Origin: CAZBGQ01 sp964491515
GTDB taxonomy: Bacteria > Patescibacteriota > Gracilibacteria > UBA1369 > UBA12473
DNA: 38,218 nt
NCBI GenBank assembly: GCA_964491515.1
Contig: CAZBGQ010000016.1
Span: 1 to 38,218 of the forward strand
Direction of reading: 5' to 3'
Positions 1 through 8,891 of this stretch are shown in pieces (the stretch's first letter is position 1; every line of letters starts with the position of its first letter). The notes under the pieces were generated by a model. It made no database searches. It was not told where the DNA came from and saw only the letters and a list, made by a program, of their open reading frames with translations. Position numbers and translations under genes: made by a program.

Positions 1-32
1 TTGCCTGTTCATCTTTTTGAAAGGTTTTGTTC

Positions 33-704
33 ATGCCGAAATGCTACGGTCTCTTCATGAACTGTCATTATTTTTCGCGATCTTTTCTTGATTTCTTTTT
101 TCCCAAGCGGTGCGTTGGATGTCGTGTACTCGGAAAGTTTCTGTGTGAGACGTGCATTGAAACCATTCCCTTAGCTCCTCTCTCCCTGATCCATGAAGCG
201 GACTGGGCACTAGATGGATTGTTTATGGTGGCTCCCTATCAGAAGGGGTCTCTACTCCAGACGGCCATAAAAACCATGAAATATCGTCATGCTCCTGAGC
301 TAGGAGACCGCCTTGGCTTCTGGATGGCAAACCGCCTTTCCTCTGTTATTGCTAGTGACTTAGTGTTGGTGCCGGTTCCCCTCCACCCTGATCGGGAACG
401 GAAGCGCGGATATAATCAGGCTCGACTTCTAGCCAATGGAGTCGCACTTAATCGTCAGATTCCTGTCAAGGAATTGCTGAGGCGTACTCGATATACCTGC
501 CCTCAAGCTGAAATGTCGCGTAAAGGCCGCTTACGAAATCTCCAACAAGCCTTTTCATTAAGCGCTAACTCTGCCATGTTGAACAAAAAAGTTATACTCA
601 TTGATGATGTCTGCTCAACCGGAGCAACTCTAAACGAATGTGCACGCGCGCTCAAAACCGGTGGTGTCCAAGAAGTATGGGGATGTGTTTTGGCGCGCGG
701 CTGA
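33..704 (+). CDS. comF: ComF-like phosphoribosyltransferase
   Basis: Member of the ComF/GntX family, cytoplasmic proteins linked to natural DNA uptake in competent bacteria and related to type I phosphoribosyltransferases. The N-terminus carries a CxxC...CxxC zinc-binding pattern (CVGC, then CETC). The middle has the family motif GYNQA, and the C-terminal half has the PRPP-binding loop VILIDDVCSTGAT. About 223 residues is normal for the family. The start is uncertain: ATG at 33 has a weak AAGG 8 nt upstream, while ATG at 57 gives a more typical N-terminus just before the zinc finger. A TTG at 27 is also in frame. The gene ends in TGA. No competence genes lie beside it, so a DNA-uptake role is inferred from the family alone. 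Confidence 0.85.
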   Translation: MPKCYGLFMNCHYFSRSFLDFFFPKRCVGCRVLGKFLCETCIETIPLAPLSLIHEADWALDGLFMVAPYQKGSLLQTAIKTMKYRHAPELGDRLGFWMANRLSSVIASDLVLVPVPLHPDRERKRGYNQARLLANGVALNRQIPVKELLRRTRYTCPQAEMSRKGRLRNLQQAFSLSANSAMLNKKVILIDDVCSTGATLNECARALKTGGVQEVWGCVLARG

Positions 705-758
705 CTTGTACCTCGAGATCACTTTCGCTATCCTGTGAAGGACCCTTAAACCTCCTCC

Positions 759-1838
759 ATGCTTATAGGAATTGATGCCTCTCGTTCACGTCACCCAGAG
801 CCCACCGGCGTTGAGATTTATTCTGATGAAATCATTGACGGGCTGCTGGCTATTTTGGGGAAGCAAAAGACTCATGATATTCGTCTCTATACTCCTAGGA
901 AAATCAAGAATATTGCAGCCAAGTTTCAGCGGATTCTTCCTGGTCGGCGCCTATGGACCCAGCGTGTTTTGTCTAAGGAAATGAAAACTAACCCACCGGA
1001 TGTCTTGTTTGTTCCCTCTCATGTTTTGCCACGAAACCACCCTCCAAAATCCGTCATTACCATTCATGATATTGCCTTCAAAGAGTTCCCATCCGCGTAT
1101 TCTTTAGCCCAGTACGCTTATCTCAATTGGAGCACCAAACAAGCAGTACGTCATGCCTGGAAAATCATTGTCCCCAGTCAATCGGTCAAGGAAGATTTGG
1201 AGAAACATTATGGGTGCTCCCCAGATAAAATTGTCAAAATTCCTCACGGGTTTCGCCCCAAAAAACTGACTCTCTCCGATGCACAAGAAAAGAAAATCAT
1301 GCAGGATTTTCATCTTGGCCCCAAGGAGCCCTACATCTTTTTTATTGGAAGATTGGAGACTAAGAAGAACATTGGCCGTCTTATTCAATCATTTGCTCGC
1401 TTTCACGAGAAATACCCCAAGTGGAGATTGATTTTGGGTGGTGGACGAGGCACAGGATTTCGTCCGCTACTAAAAGCACTCGAAAGAGAAGATGTCCTGG
1501 AGGATGTGGTTATGCCTGGGTACCTAGACGAGGCAGAAAAACAAGTTTTGCTCACGAACGCCCGGATATTCGCTTTTCCCTCTCTTGCAGAAGGGTTTGG
1601 GTTTCCTGTACTTGAAGCGGCTTCCTATGGAGTTCCTATTTTGGCATCTAAAATCCCCGCGCTCATAGATTTTGAGGAGTTAGTAGATGTGTTTGTGGAT
1701 CCGGAAAATGTGGAGAACATTGCCGAGGGACTTGAAACACTCGCTAGACGGCGTACACTTCGCTTAAATAAATCTGTTTCGAAATATTCCTGGAATAGGG
1801 CATCTCGTCACGTTTGGAATGTTTTAACTTCAAAATAA
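759..1838 (+). CDS. GT4-family glycosyltransferase
   Basis: Retaining glycosyltransferase of the GT4 type (GT-B fold, nucleotide-sugar donor), probably acting at the cytoplasmic face on cell-surface glycans. The N-terminal acceptor domain starts MLIGIDASR, with TGVEIY shortly after. The C-terminal donor domain has GRLETKKNIGRLIQSF (around residue 196) and the EGFGFPVLEA signature that contacts the sugar nucleotide, followed by YGVPILAS. At 359 residues it is full length. It lies 7 nt upstream of a second GT4 gene, so the two probably form one transcription unit. The ATG is preceded by a pyrimidine run (CCTCCTCC), not a Shine-Dalgarno site. Donor and acceptor cannot be told from the sequence. 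Confidence 0.9.
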   Translation: MLIGIDASRSRHPEPTGVEIYSDEIIDGLLAILGKQKTHDIRLYTPRKIKNIAAKFQRILPGRRLWTQRVLSKEMKTNPPDVLFVPSHVLPRNHPPKSVITIHDIAFKEFPSAYSLAQYAYLNWSTKQAVRHAWKIIVPSQSVKEDLEKHYGCSPDKIVKIPHGFRPKKLTLSDAQEKKIMQDFHLGPKEPYIFFIGRLETKKNIGRLIQSFARFHEKYPKWRLILGGGRGTGFRPLLKALEREDVLEDVVMPGYLDEAEKQVLLTNARIFAFPSLAEGFGFPVLEAASYGVPILASKIPALIDFEELVDVFVDPENVENIAEGLETLARRRTLRLNKSVSKYSWNRASRHVWNVLTSK

Positions 1839-1845
1839 TTGATCT

Positions 1846-2940
1846 ATGAAAGTAGCATTGGTGCATGATTTGTTGGTGAAATTTGGTGGCGCAGAACGCG
1901 TACTCAAGGTTTTGGCAGACCTCTATCCTCAGGCGCCAATCTATACGTTACTCTACGATGAATCTAAGATGGGCCGTATTTTTCCTAAATCGAGGGTTCG
2001 CGTGTCCGGTTTTCATAAATTGCCACGCATGCTCCTTAATCGACGACGTTATTTAATTCCATGGATGCCCAAGATGATTGAGTCGTTTGATTTCAGTGAT
2101 TATGACCTAGTGATTAGTTCCAGTTCAGCGTATGCACATGGCATTGTGACTGATCTGGGAACCAAACATATTTCCTACTGTCACTCCCCTATGAGATACG
2201 CTTGGGATTGGACTCATCCCTATCTAAAAGAACAACATGTGGGCTCAGTTAAGCGCATGGCGATTCGAAAACTACTCAACAAAATTCGAGTTTGGGACTA
2301 TTACGCCTCCGATCGAGCTGAGCTGCTTGTGGCCAATTCAGAGACGGTCCGTGGACGCATTCAAAAATACTGGCGAAAAAAATCCGAAGTCCTTTACCCT
2401 CCGGTGGACGTAGAGCGATTCAATGTGACTAAATCTCATGGTAACTATTTTTTGATTGTCTCTGCCCTTACCCCCTACAAAAACATTGAACTGGCCATTC
2501 ATTTGTTCAATAAAGTGCGTAAGCATTTGGTCATTATTGGGGAAGGAGCCGACCGAGCGCGGTTGCAACGATTGGCTGGCCCCCACATTGATTTTCTCGG
2601 ATTTAAACCGGATGACGTGGTTCGCGAGTACATGCAAAACTGTCGTGCCTTTATTTTCCCTGGAGAAGAAGATTTTGGTATCACTCCTGTCGAGGCAATG
2701 GCCTGCGGGAAACCTGTGCTTGCTTACGGGAAAGGGGGCGTTACCGAGACGGTGGTAGCTGGAGTTTCCGGTGAATTTTTCCAAGAGCCCACTGTAGAAT
2801 CCATGGAAAATGCGCTGGCAACGTTACTTGTAAATGAGCGGAAATATGACCCAAACACGATTCGACAATGTGCGGAGCGGTTTGCGCAAGCTGAATTTGA
2901 GACTGGTATCCAGCGAATGGTTGAGAAAGTGATGAGCTGA
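1846..2940 (+). CDS. GT4-family glycosyltransferase (mannosyltransferase-like)
   Basis: Second GT4 glycosyltransferase of 364 residues. The N-terminus MKVALVHDLL...GGAERVL is typical of GT4 enzymes of O-antigen and exopolysaccharide assembly. The donor-binding part has LTPYKNIELAI and FPGEEDFGITPVEAMACGKP, where the EDFGITPVEA stretch carries the conserved glutamates. It starts 7 nt after the previous gene stops, which supports an operon. Its closest relatives by motif are annotated as GDP-mannose-dependent mannosyltransferases, but specificity cannot be read here. The 3' end of the gene contains the likely dnaX promoter. Confidence 0.9.
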   Translation: MKVALVHDLLVKFGGAERVLKVLADLYPQAPIYTLLYDESKMGRIFPKSRVRVSGFHKLPRMLLNRRRYLIPWMPKMIESFDFSDYDLVISSSSAYAHGIVTDLGTKHISYCHSPMRYAWDWTHPYLKEQHVGSVKRMAIRKLLNKIRVWDYYASDRAELLVANSETVRGRIQKYWRKKSEVLYPPVDVERFNVTKSHGNYFLIVSALTPYKNIELAIHLFNKVRKHLVIIGEGADRARLQRLAGPHIDFLGFKPDDVVREYMQNCRAFIFPGEEDFGITPVEAMACGKPVLAYGKGGVTETVVAGVSGEFFQEPTVESMENALATLLVNERKYDPNTIRQCAERFAQAEFETGIQRMVEKVMS

Positions 2941-2949
2941 CGGTATGAT
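2921..2949 (+). promoter_or_regulatory. Candidate sigma70 promoter for dnaX-folC
   Basis: TTGAGA (2921-2926), a 17-nt spacer, then TATGAT (2944-2949): each hexamer matches consensus at 5 of 6 positions. It overlaps the end of the upstream glycosyltransferase gene and would start transcription near 2956, about 16 nt before the dnaX ATG. Confidence 0.55.
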
Positions 2950-2971
2950 GGGGGCCGATTAACCCTTTCTC

Positions 2972-4495
2972 ATGTCTGACGTCGCTCTCTACCGAAAATA
3001 CCGTCCCCAGAATTTTGATAACCTTGTCGGACAAGGGCATGTTCAACGCACGCTATTGAACGCGATTAAGGGTGGTCATTTGTCTCATGCCTATCTTTTT
3101 TGTGGGCCGCGTGGAACCGGGAAAACTTCCACCGCACGTTTGGTGGCCAAAGCGATCAACTGTATTTCTCCCAATGAACTTGGTGAGTCCTGCAACAAGT
3201 GTGAATACTGTGTTTCCATGAATGAAAATCGCTTGGTTGATTTGATTGAAATTGATGCTGCTTCCAATCGTGGGATTGATGAAATTAGAGATTTGCGTGA
3301 AAAGATTCGATTTGCTCCGAATCAAGCTCCTCATAAAGTCTACATCATTGATGAGGTTCACATGTTAACGACGCCGGCCTTTAATGCACTCCTCAAGACA
3401 TTGGAAGAACCGCCTGATCATGCCTACTTTATTCTGGCTACGACTGAGGTTCATAAGGTTCCAGACACGATTCTTTCACGTTGTCAGCGGTTTGATTTTC
3501 GACGCATTGAAAACTCAACCATTGTTGAACGTCTTAAATTCATTGCCAAGCAAGAACGAATTGAGGCTGAAGATGATGCTTTGGAGTTATTGGCTCGCAC
3601 CGCAGAGGGTGGGATGAGAAATGCAATCAGCCTTTTTGAACAGATAACGAGTGACGGTAAATTAACTAAGAAAAATGTACTAGAAGTTCTTGGGATCAGT
3701 GGATTTGAGGCCATTACAAAGCTCTATGATATGCTTGAAAAATGTGACACCTCATCCGCACTCAAAGAAATCCAGGCCCTACATCAAGAAGGGCAAGATC
3801 TATTTCAATTTAATCGAGAGTTTTTGAATTATCTTCGAAAAAAATTATTGGCTTCCGTTGAGAAGAAAGAAGGCACCGACCGAATCATGAGATGGATCAA
3901 ACTTTTCCAAGACGCATCCAAAGAACTCAAAAGTGCCATTATCCCTCAACTTCCACTAGAAATTTCAGTGATTAAAAGTTGCCTCGGGCACGACGACGCA
4001 AAGGGTGGGTGGTTCAGCGGCATCATGGGATCTAAGAAAGAAACATCGGCTCCAACTCCCGCCCCATCAGCAACGCCAGCTCCTCCTGCTCCCGCAGCCA
4101 AGCCCCCTACTTCCGGACTCAAACCAGTGCCTCAGGAAGCACCAGAAGAAGCGAAAACCGAACCTATTAAAGTATCCACGTCCGACCCTCTTGACCTCAG
4201 CTTAGAGGCGCTTAAACAGCAATTTCCTCGAGTGGTCGAAAGCATCAGTACTCCGTCTATCCGACAGTCTTTCAAGACTGGTGTCATTCAAAGCGCTAAT
4301 AAAGGAGTCGTGTTAATGGATTTTCAGTCTAAGTTTCACTTAGAAAAAGTCGACACTGCTGCATCCAAGGGCGAAGTTGAAGGTGCATTGGAAAAAGTAT
4401 TTGGACAGCGAATTAAATTAGAATGCCGCATCACCGACGTGAACCAAGTGGTGGACGCAACCCTCGATATTTTTGGGGGCGAATTAGTCGAGTAA
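2972..4495 (+). CDS. dnaX: DNA polymerase III subunit gamma/tau
   Basis: Clamp-loader ATPase of the replicative polymerase. The AAA+ module shows Walker A GPRGTGKTS (residues 45-53), a four-cysteine zinc module (C64, C74, C77, C80), Walker B VYIIDEVHML (about 123-132) and sensor-1/arginine-finger region ATTEVHKVPDTILSRC. After the lid and collar domains there is a proline/alanine-rich linker at about residues 356-398, then a roughly 100-residue C-terminal domain that would face DnaE. At 507 residues it is shorter than E. coli tau (643). No programmed-frameshift slippery site was identified by eye. folC follows after 9 nt, suggesting co-transcription. Confidence 0.95.
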   Translation: MSDVALYRKYRPQNFDNLVGQGHVQRTLLNAIKGGHLSHAYLFCGPRGTGKTSTARLVAKAINCISPNELGESCNKCEYCVSMNENRLVDLIEIDAASNRGIDEIRDLREKIRFAPNQAPHKVYIIDEVHMLTTPAFNALLKTLEEPPDHAYFILATTEVHKVPDTILSRCQRFDFRRIENSTIVERLKFIAKQERIEAEDDALELLARTAEGGMRNAISLFEQITSDGKLTKKNVLEVLGISGFEAITKLYDMLEKCDTSSALKEIQALHQEGQDLFQFNREFLNYLRKKLLASVEKKEGTDRIMRWIKLFQDASKELKSAIIPQLPLEISVIKSCLGHDDAKGGWFSGIMGSKKETSAPTPAPSATPAPPAPAAKPPTSGLKPVPQEAPEEAKTEPIKVSTSDPLDLSLEALKQQFPRVVESISTPSIRQSFKTGVIQSANKGVVLMDFQSKFHLEKVDTAASKGEVEGALEKVFGQRIKLECRITDVNQVVDATLDIFGGELVE

Positions 4496-4504
4496 CCAGC
4501 TAAT

Positions 4505-5806
4505 ATGGGAATGGACGAAACTGCCCTCGCCGCCTTTCAGCGACTCCCCGCCTATGACCGGCTTAAAGCCTCTGAGCTAAGAGATGATCAATTTGACTTA
4601 AAACGATTCCAGCGCTTTTTGGATCAAGCGGGAAACCCCGAAAAAGGACTCCCAGTTATCCACATTACCGGCTCCAAAGGCAAAGGATCGGTCAGTGCGC
4701 TGGTGGGCAGTGCCCTCATGGCATTGGGAAAACAAGTCGGTGTTTTTATGTCTCCCTACATGGATCATCCAACCGAGTCTGTTTTTGTAAAAGGGCGGCC
4801 TATGAATAAGGCTGTTTTTGATAAAATGATGCGCCACTACTACCCCCTTTTGGAGGAACTTTCCCCTCAGGATCAAATCACCTCATTTGAACTACTCACT
4901 ACGATGGCGTTACAGCATTTCCATGATGAGGATGTTGATTTCGCGGTCATAGAAACTGGCCTGGGCGGCCTCAAAGATGCGACCAATGTGATTGAAAGTC
5001 CGGTGATCTCTGTGATTTGTCCAATTGAAAAAGAACACACCGCGATTTTGGGGAACAGCTTAACAGCCATTGCATTCGAAAAACTTGGTATTGTAAGAGA
5101 AGGCGTCCCGGTTATTTTGGCGCCACAGAGCGATTTCATTATCGATTTTGCTCGGACGCAGTGCCTTCAGAAAAAGGCCCCCTGTATCCCTGTTGCCAAT
5201 AGATATGAAGTGGCTATCTCCGAACGCCGCTTGGATGGATACTCGTTTAAATTGACCACTCCTACCCGAGAAATCCCACAAGTTACACTCGGATTAATAG
5301 GAGACCATCAGATCGAGAATGCGGTCACTGCTTGGGCGGTTTTGGATGAAATAATCCCCGGATTTGATCCTGCCCCGGTTCTCGATGTATGGAGTGGATT
5401 GGCTCTTCCTGGACGGTTTGAGTTCTGTTTACGAGAGCAACGCGAACTTATTCTTGATGGGGCACACACACCCGAATCAGCCAAAGCGCTACGAAAGACT
5501 CTCGATCAATTATACGGAGGTGAACCCATCACATTTATTCTCGCCTTTTTGGAAGATAAAGATGTAGAAGGCATCATCAAAAACTTGGTCCGCTGGGGAG
5601 ATGCGGTGGTGCTAACACAGCTCGATCACCCTAGAATTTTGCCGGCGCGCCTCGCCGAACAGCGTGTTCGCACAATCTGGCCTCCAGACCGTTTGTCTGT
5701 CTCACTCACCAACAACGTCCGCATTGCTTGGCAAAAAGCCACTAAACTGGCTGGTCGCGGCCCTATCTGTGCGACAGGATCATTTAAGTTGGTGGAAGTG
5801 CTTTAA
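4505..5806 (+). CDS. folC: Folylpolyglutamate synthase / dihydrofolate synthase family protein
   Basis: Mur-ligase-type ATP-dependent enzyme that adds glutamate to folates. The P-loop HITGSKGKGSVSA lies at about residues 53-65. The central Mur-ligase region contains FAVIETGLGGLKDATN, a key segment for metal and substrate binding. The C-terminal domain begins near LPGRFEF, followed by ILDGAHTPES, where the usual DGAHNP asparagine is threonine. Length 433 is normal. It lies 9 nt after dnaX. ATG 4505 and ATG 4511 are both possible starts and neither has a clear Shine-Dalgarno site. No other folate gene lies in the window. The stop overlaps the stop of the convergent downstream gene in a shared TTAA. 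Confidence 0.9.
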   Translation: MGMDETALAAFQRLPAYDRLKASELRDDQFDLKRFQRFLDQAGNPEKGLPVIHITGSKGKGSVSALVGSALMALGKQVGVFMSPYMDHPTESVFVKGRPMNKAVFDKMMRHYYPLLEELSPQDQITSFELLTTMALQHFHDEDVDFAVIETGLGGLKDATNVIESPVISVICPIEKEHTAILGNSLTAIAFEKLGIVREGVPVILAPQSDFIIDFARTQCLQKKAPCIPVANRYEVAISERRLDGYSFKLTTPTREIPQVTLGLIGDHQIENAVTAWAVLDEIIPGFDPAPVLDVWSGLALPGRFEFCLREQRELILDGAHTPESAKALRKTLDQLYGGEPITFILAFLEDKDVEGIIKNLVRWGDAVVLTQLDHPRILPARLAEQRVRTIWPPDRLSVSLTNNVRIAWQKATKLAGRGPICATGSFKLVEVL

Positions 5807-8800
5807 ACTTTTTCGAAATCAATACTGAAGTCGCCGTAGATTCGACCCTTTCCCTCCATGCTTTCATCTACACCATCCATCGAAACTAAATTCCCGGATT
5901 CCTCTCCATGATTGTCGTTCAATTTTAGGAATAAATCATCAACACTTAATCGTCCTTTACTTTGCATTGAATCTGGCACGCGCTTGATCGTAATTTTCCC
6001 TGTATTTACATTGATATCTACCCAATCTGGGGCATTTTCTACTAGTTTCTCCTTAACGGTATCATCTGTATCAAACTCTCCAGTGATTTCAAAAGCGGTA
6101 GGTACTAAATACATTTTATCTCCGACTTTTCGCACCTCCATTTTTGTAATTTTGGCATCATGGAAATCATAGATATCATCCGTTTTATAGTATGCCTCTG
6201 CTCCAGCACTCAAAATCCCGCCTAAAAGGCTTTCTCCTAACTCTACCTCTACATCAATATGTAGGTTTACCTTTGACACGAAATTGTATACTTCATCACC
6301 AATTATCAATTGCTCATTAGAGAATGAACATGCCACCGGTTCGGTTTCTCCCTCTGGTATAAATTCAAATACCATAGGTTTATCTTTTAGATTAAACTCA
6401 CGTCCATCGTATTCTTCAAAAAATGCACTGAAGGCGCTGGCTCTATCCTCATCGCTGAGAACCTCCGCGACTGCTGCGACTTCCGGCTCAACTTCTTCTT
6501 CATCCGGATCATTTTCAGCCTCTGCAGGGATAGGAGCCTTGTCGTACTTATCCACAAGCACATTCAACGTAGTCCAAGATCCAGTCATGTAACGTTCTTT
6601 TGCTTTATCAAGATCCTCTTGGTCGGGACCAATCAGGTCCTCCATCAAGCGGTAAAGCTCACTTCCTTGAGATTGATTAAAACTAGATTCACTCATATTT
6701 TTTCTATCCTTAGAAGGGATAGAGTGTCGAAGTTGTTCCATATCCATCTCACGAGAAGACCCTGTCATAGCAGATTCATAAGATTTGAGTAGATATTTGA
6801 ATGGTACATCCTCAAAAGCAAGCATAGGTCGGAGCTGTTCTCGTGTGGCTTCTGGCGCATCTGGTAGCAGTTCCTCCTGCGCTCCATCAACTTCCGGCTC
6901 GACCACAGACGGGAGTGACTTCTTCACTACCTCAACTTCCTCTTGCTCGCTAGCAAGTACATCATCTAAATCCCAAAATGCTTCTTTTAGCTCAATGTAT
7001 TCCGTGCTTAATTTTTCTAGAGAAGCGAAGACTTTATCAAAGGGTGGAGTCTCCCGGAAGAATGCAACTAATTCATGGAATTGATCCTTTATCTTTTCGA
7101 TCTGCTCCGGTGTGACCTCATTCATATCGAAATCAGCAATTGCTTCTAAAAATTCATTCATTTCTCCTCCAAATAAGATGAATTGATCTCCGACATTACT
7201 AAAGGCATCTTTTATCGGTTGACCATACTCAGAGTCAGGCAGAGCCTCTTGGATTGATTCTCCAAATGCCACCATAATTTGCCCCAACCTATCAATAGAT
7301 GAACTGTCCAATGTCTTTATTTTTTCTTCAAAAATTTCCAAAGTTTGAATATAAAGTAACCGCTGTGGCTCTGTTAGTCCTGGCGTAGCTTCCGGGTCTT
7401 TCAATAGTTCACGCATTGCTTCAAAATCCTCCGTTTGGATGGCAACTAATAAAGCATCTAGATCTAATCTAGCCACTTCTGCTCCTTCAGGACTTTCTTC
7501 TATTACTGGAAGAACACGATTCAATTCATCAAGACTTTCATCCAACCCACCTACTGCTTCAAACACATCGGTGGCTTCCTTCACAACCTCTTTAAAGGGT
7601 GAGTTCTCTCGGAAGAAATCAGCACTTGCTTGAAGTGAGGCCTCTAATTGCGCCCTACTTTCCTCCGAAAAGTCATTCAAATTAAATGCGTCAATTGAGG
7701 CAACCACTCCATTAATAGCCTCTCCAACGTCACTTAACTCGTTTCCGGTTCGTTCCATAGCCGATTGAACAGCATCTGAGAATCCTGTGTCAGAGCTTGC
7801 TTCAGCAATAGCGTCTCCAATGATTGAGACAAGTTGTCCCAGAAATTCTTTGGTACTCATATCTAATTCCTCCAATTTAGGAGCTGCTATTCGTATTACT
7901 CCGATCAAAAAGTCCTTTGCTTCAGGGGGCAGTTCCGCTAATGCTTCATTCTGGTTAATAAAGTTTTCTGCTTCATCTAGGTTGATAGTCATTTTATGCG
8001 TTTCCTGATCAATGACTACAATCGCTGATAGTATCGCTCCAATTTCTTTTCCTTCACCTATAATTTCCTGTAATTGAGAGTCCCCTTCTTCAACTGGCTC
8101 AACTGGCTCAACTGGCTCAACTGGCTCAACTGGCTCAACTGGCTCAACTGGCTNNNNNNNNNNNNNNNNNNNNNNNNNNNNNNNNNNNNNNNNNNNNNNN
8201 NNNNNNNNNNNNNNNNNNNNNNNNNNNNNNNNNNNNNNNNNNNNNNNNNNNNNGCTCAACTGGCTCAACTGGCTCAACTGGCTCAACTGGCTCAACTGGC
8301 TCAACTGGTTCAACTGGTTCAACTGGTTCAACTGGTTCAACTGGTTCAACTGGCTTGGGAGGGAATAAGTAGGCATCGATGCGCACATTTCCACCTAACT
8401 CGGTAAGGCGTAATTTCCAACGGCCTCCCTCTTCATAAACTTCTATCTCATCACTTTTTTCTACTCTATCGATGTTGTCGGCTCGACCCTCGTTTTCAGG
8501 TGCGTTTTGAAGGTAATCTAACGAATAGAACATCACTTCCTTTGGAGTACGACCTCCTAATTTCCCCTTCTCTTTACTAAAGGCCGAAAGTATTACGCTA
8601 CTAATGATTTTTCCGGTGGCTGTGGTTGAATAGTTTTTCTCTGGACTAGCAATCTCTTCCCAGACAGAAGCGCCTAAATTATCCCGCAGACTCTTTAAAT
8701 TACCGGCCAAAGCCTCTTTGTGTGTTTCGTACACTTCATCCCGTTGTTCCTTAGACATTTTTACCCAGCTTTTTTCAGGACGTTTGAATTCGTCTCCGCT

Positions 8801-8833
8801 GGCTGATTGATGACTCTCTAGGCGTTCGCTCAT
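5803..8833 (-). CDS. Very large PVE-repeat protein, unknown function (spans assembly gap)
   Basis: One gene interrupted by a 100-N gap. The N-terminal part (8833 down to 8254) has a helical domain of about 157 residues, then a Pro-Val-Glu tripeptide array from about residue 161. The C-terminal part (8153 down to 5803, about 783 codons) is acidic and mostly helical, with two ungapped copies of a 94-residue unit (about 7872-7590 and 7312-7030) and a C-terminal domain rich in beta-type sequence. No signal peptide or membrane helix is seen, so it is probably cytoplasmic. The visible repeat phases require a true gap length of 6 modulo 9, hence a multiple of 3, so the frame is preserved across it. 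No family was recognised. It has its own promoter upstream. Confidence 0.75.
8091..8355 (-). repeat. 9-bp tandem repeat encoding (PVE)n
   Basis: Tandem 9-bp unit CAACTGGCT (plus strand), which reads as Pro-Val-Glu on the coding strand. Seven perfect units lie left of the gap (8091-8153) and eleven right of it (8257-8355), five of the latter in the synonymous variant CAACTGGTT. The variant units form one block at the N-terminal end of the array, suggesting local expansion. The number of units inside the gap is unknown. Confidence 0.97.
8154..8253. other. Assembly gap (100 N) inside the PVE repeat
   Basis: Exactly 100 N, a common placeholder length, flanked on both sides by the same 9-bp repeat. 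The real distance is unknown. A perfect array would need a gap of 6 plus a multiple of 9, which 100 is not. Confidence 0.95.
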
Positions 8834-8862
8834 GTGAAGGTTTTTTATTTTTATTTCTCTTT

Positions 8863-8891
8863 ATTATAACATATACTTACAAGCCTAGCAA
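8863..8891 (-). promoter_or_regulatory. Promoter of the PVE-repeat gene
   Basis: On the minus strand: TTGCTA (8891-8886), a 17-nt spacer, then a perfect TATAAT (8868-8863) preceded by TG in extended -10 position. It overlaps the last codons of ligA. The leader to the ATG at 8833 contains an A-rich run (minus strand of 8841-8856) resembling the leader of the gene starting at 23379. Confidence 0.6.

Noticed and set aside
8091..8355. CRISPR array or regulatory tandem repeat
   Set aside because: The unit is 9 bp with no spacers and is translated as Pro-Val-Glu within a long gene.
8144..8833. Separate 229-residue gene ending in the gap
   Set aside because: An artefact of the 100-N filler; it is the N-terminal part of the PVE-repeat gene.
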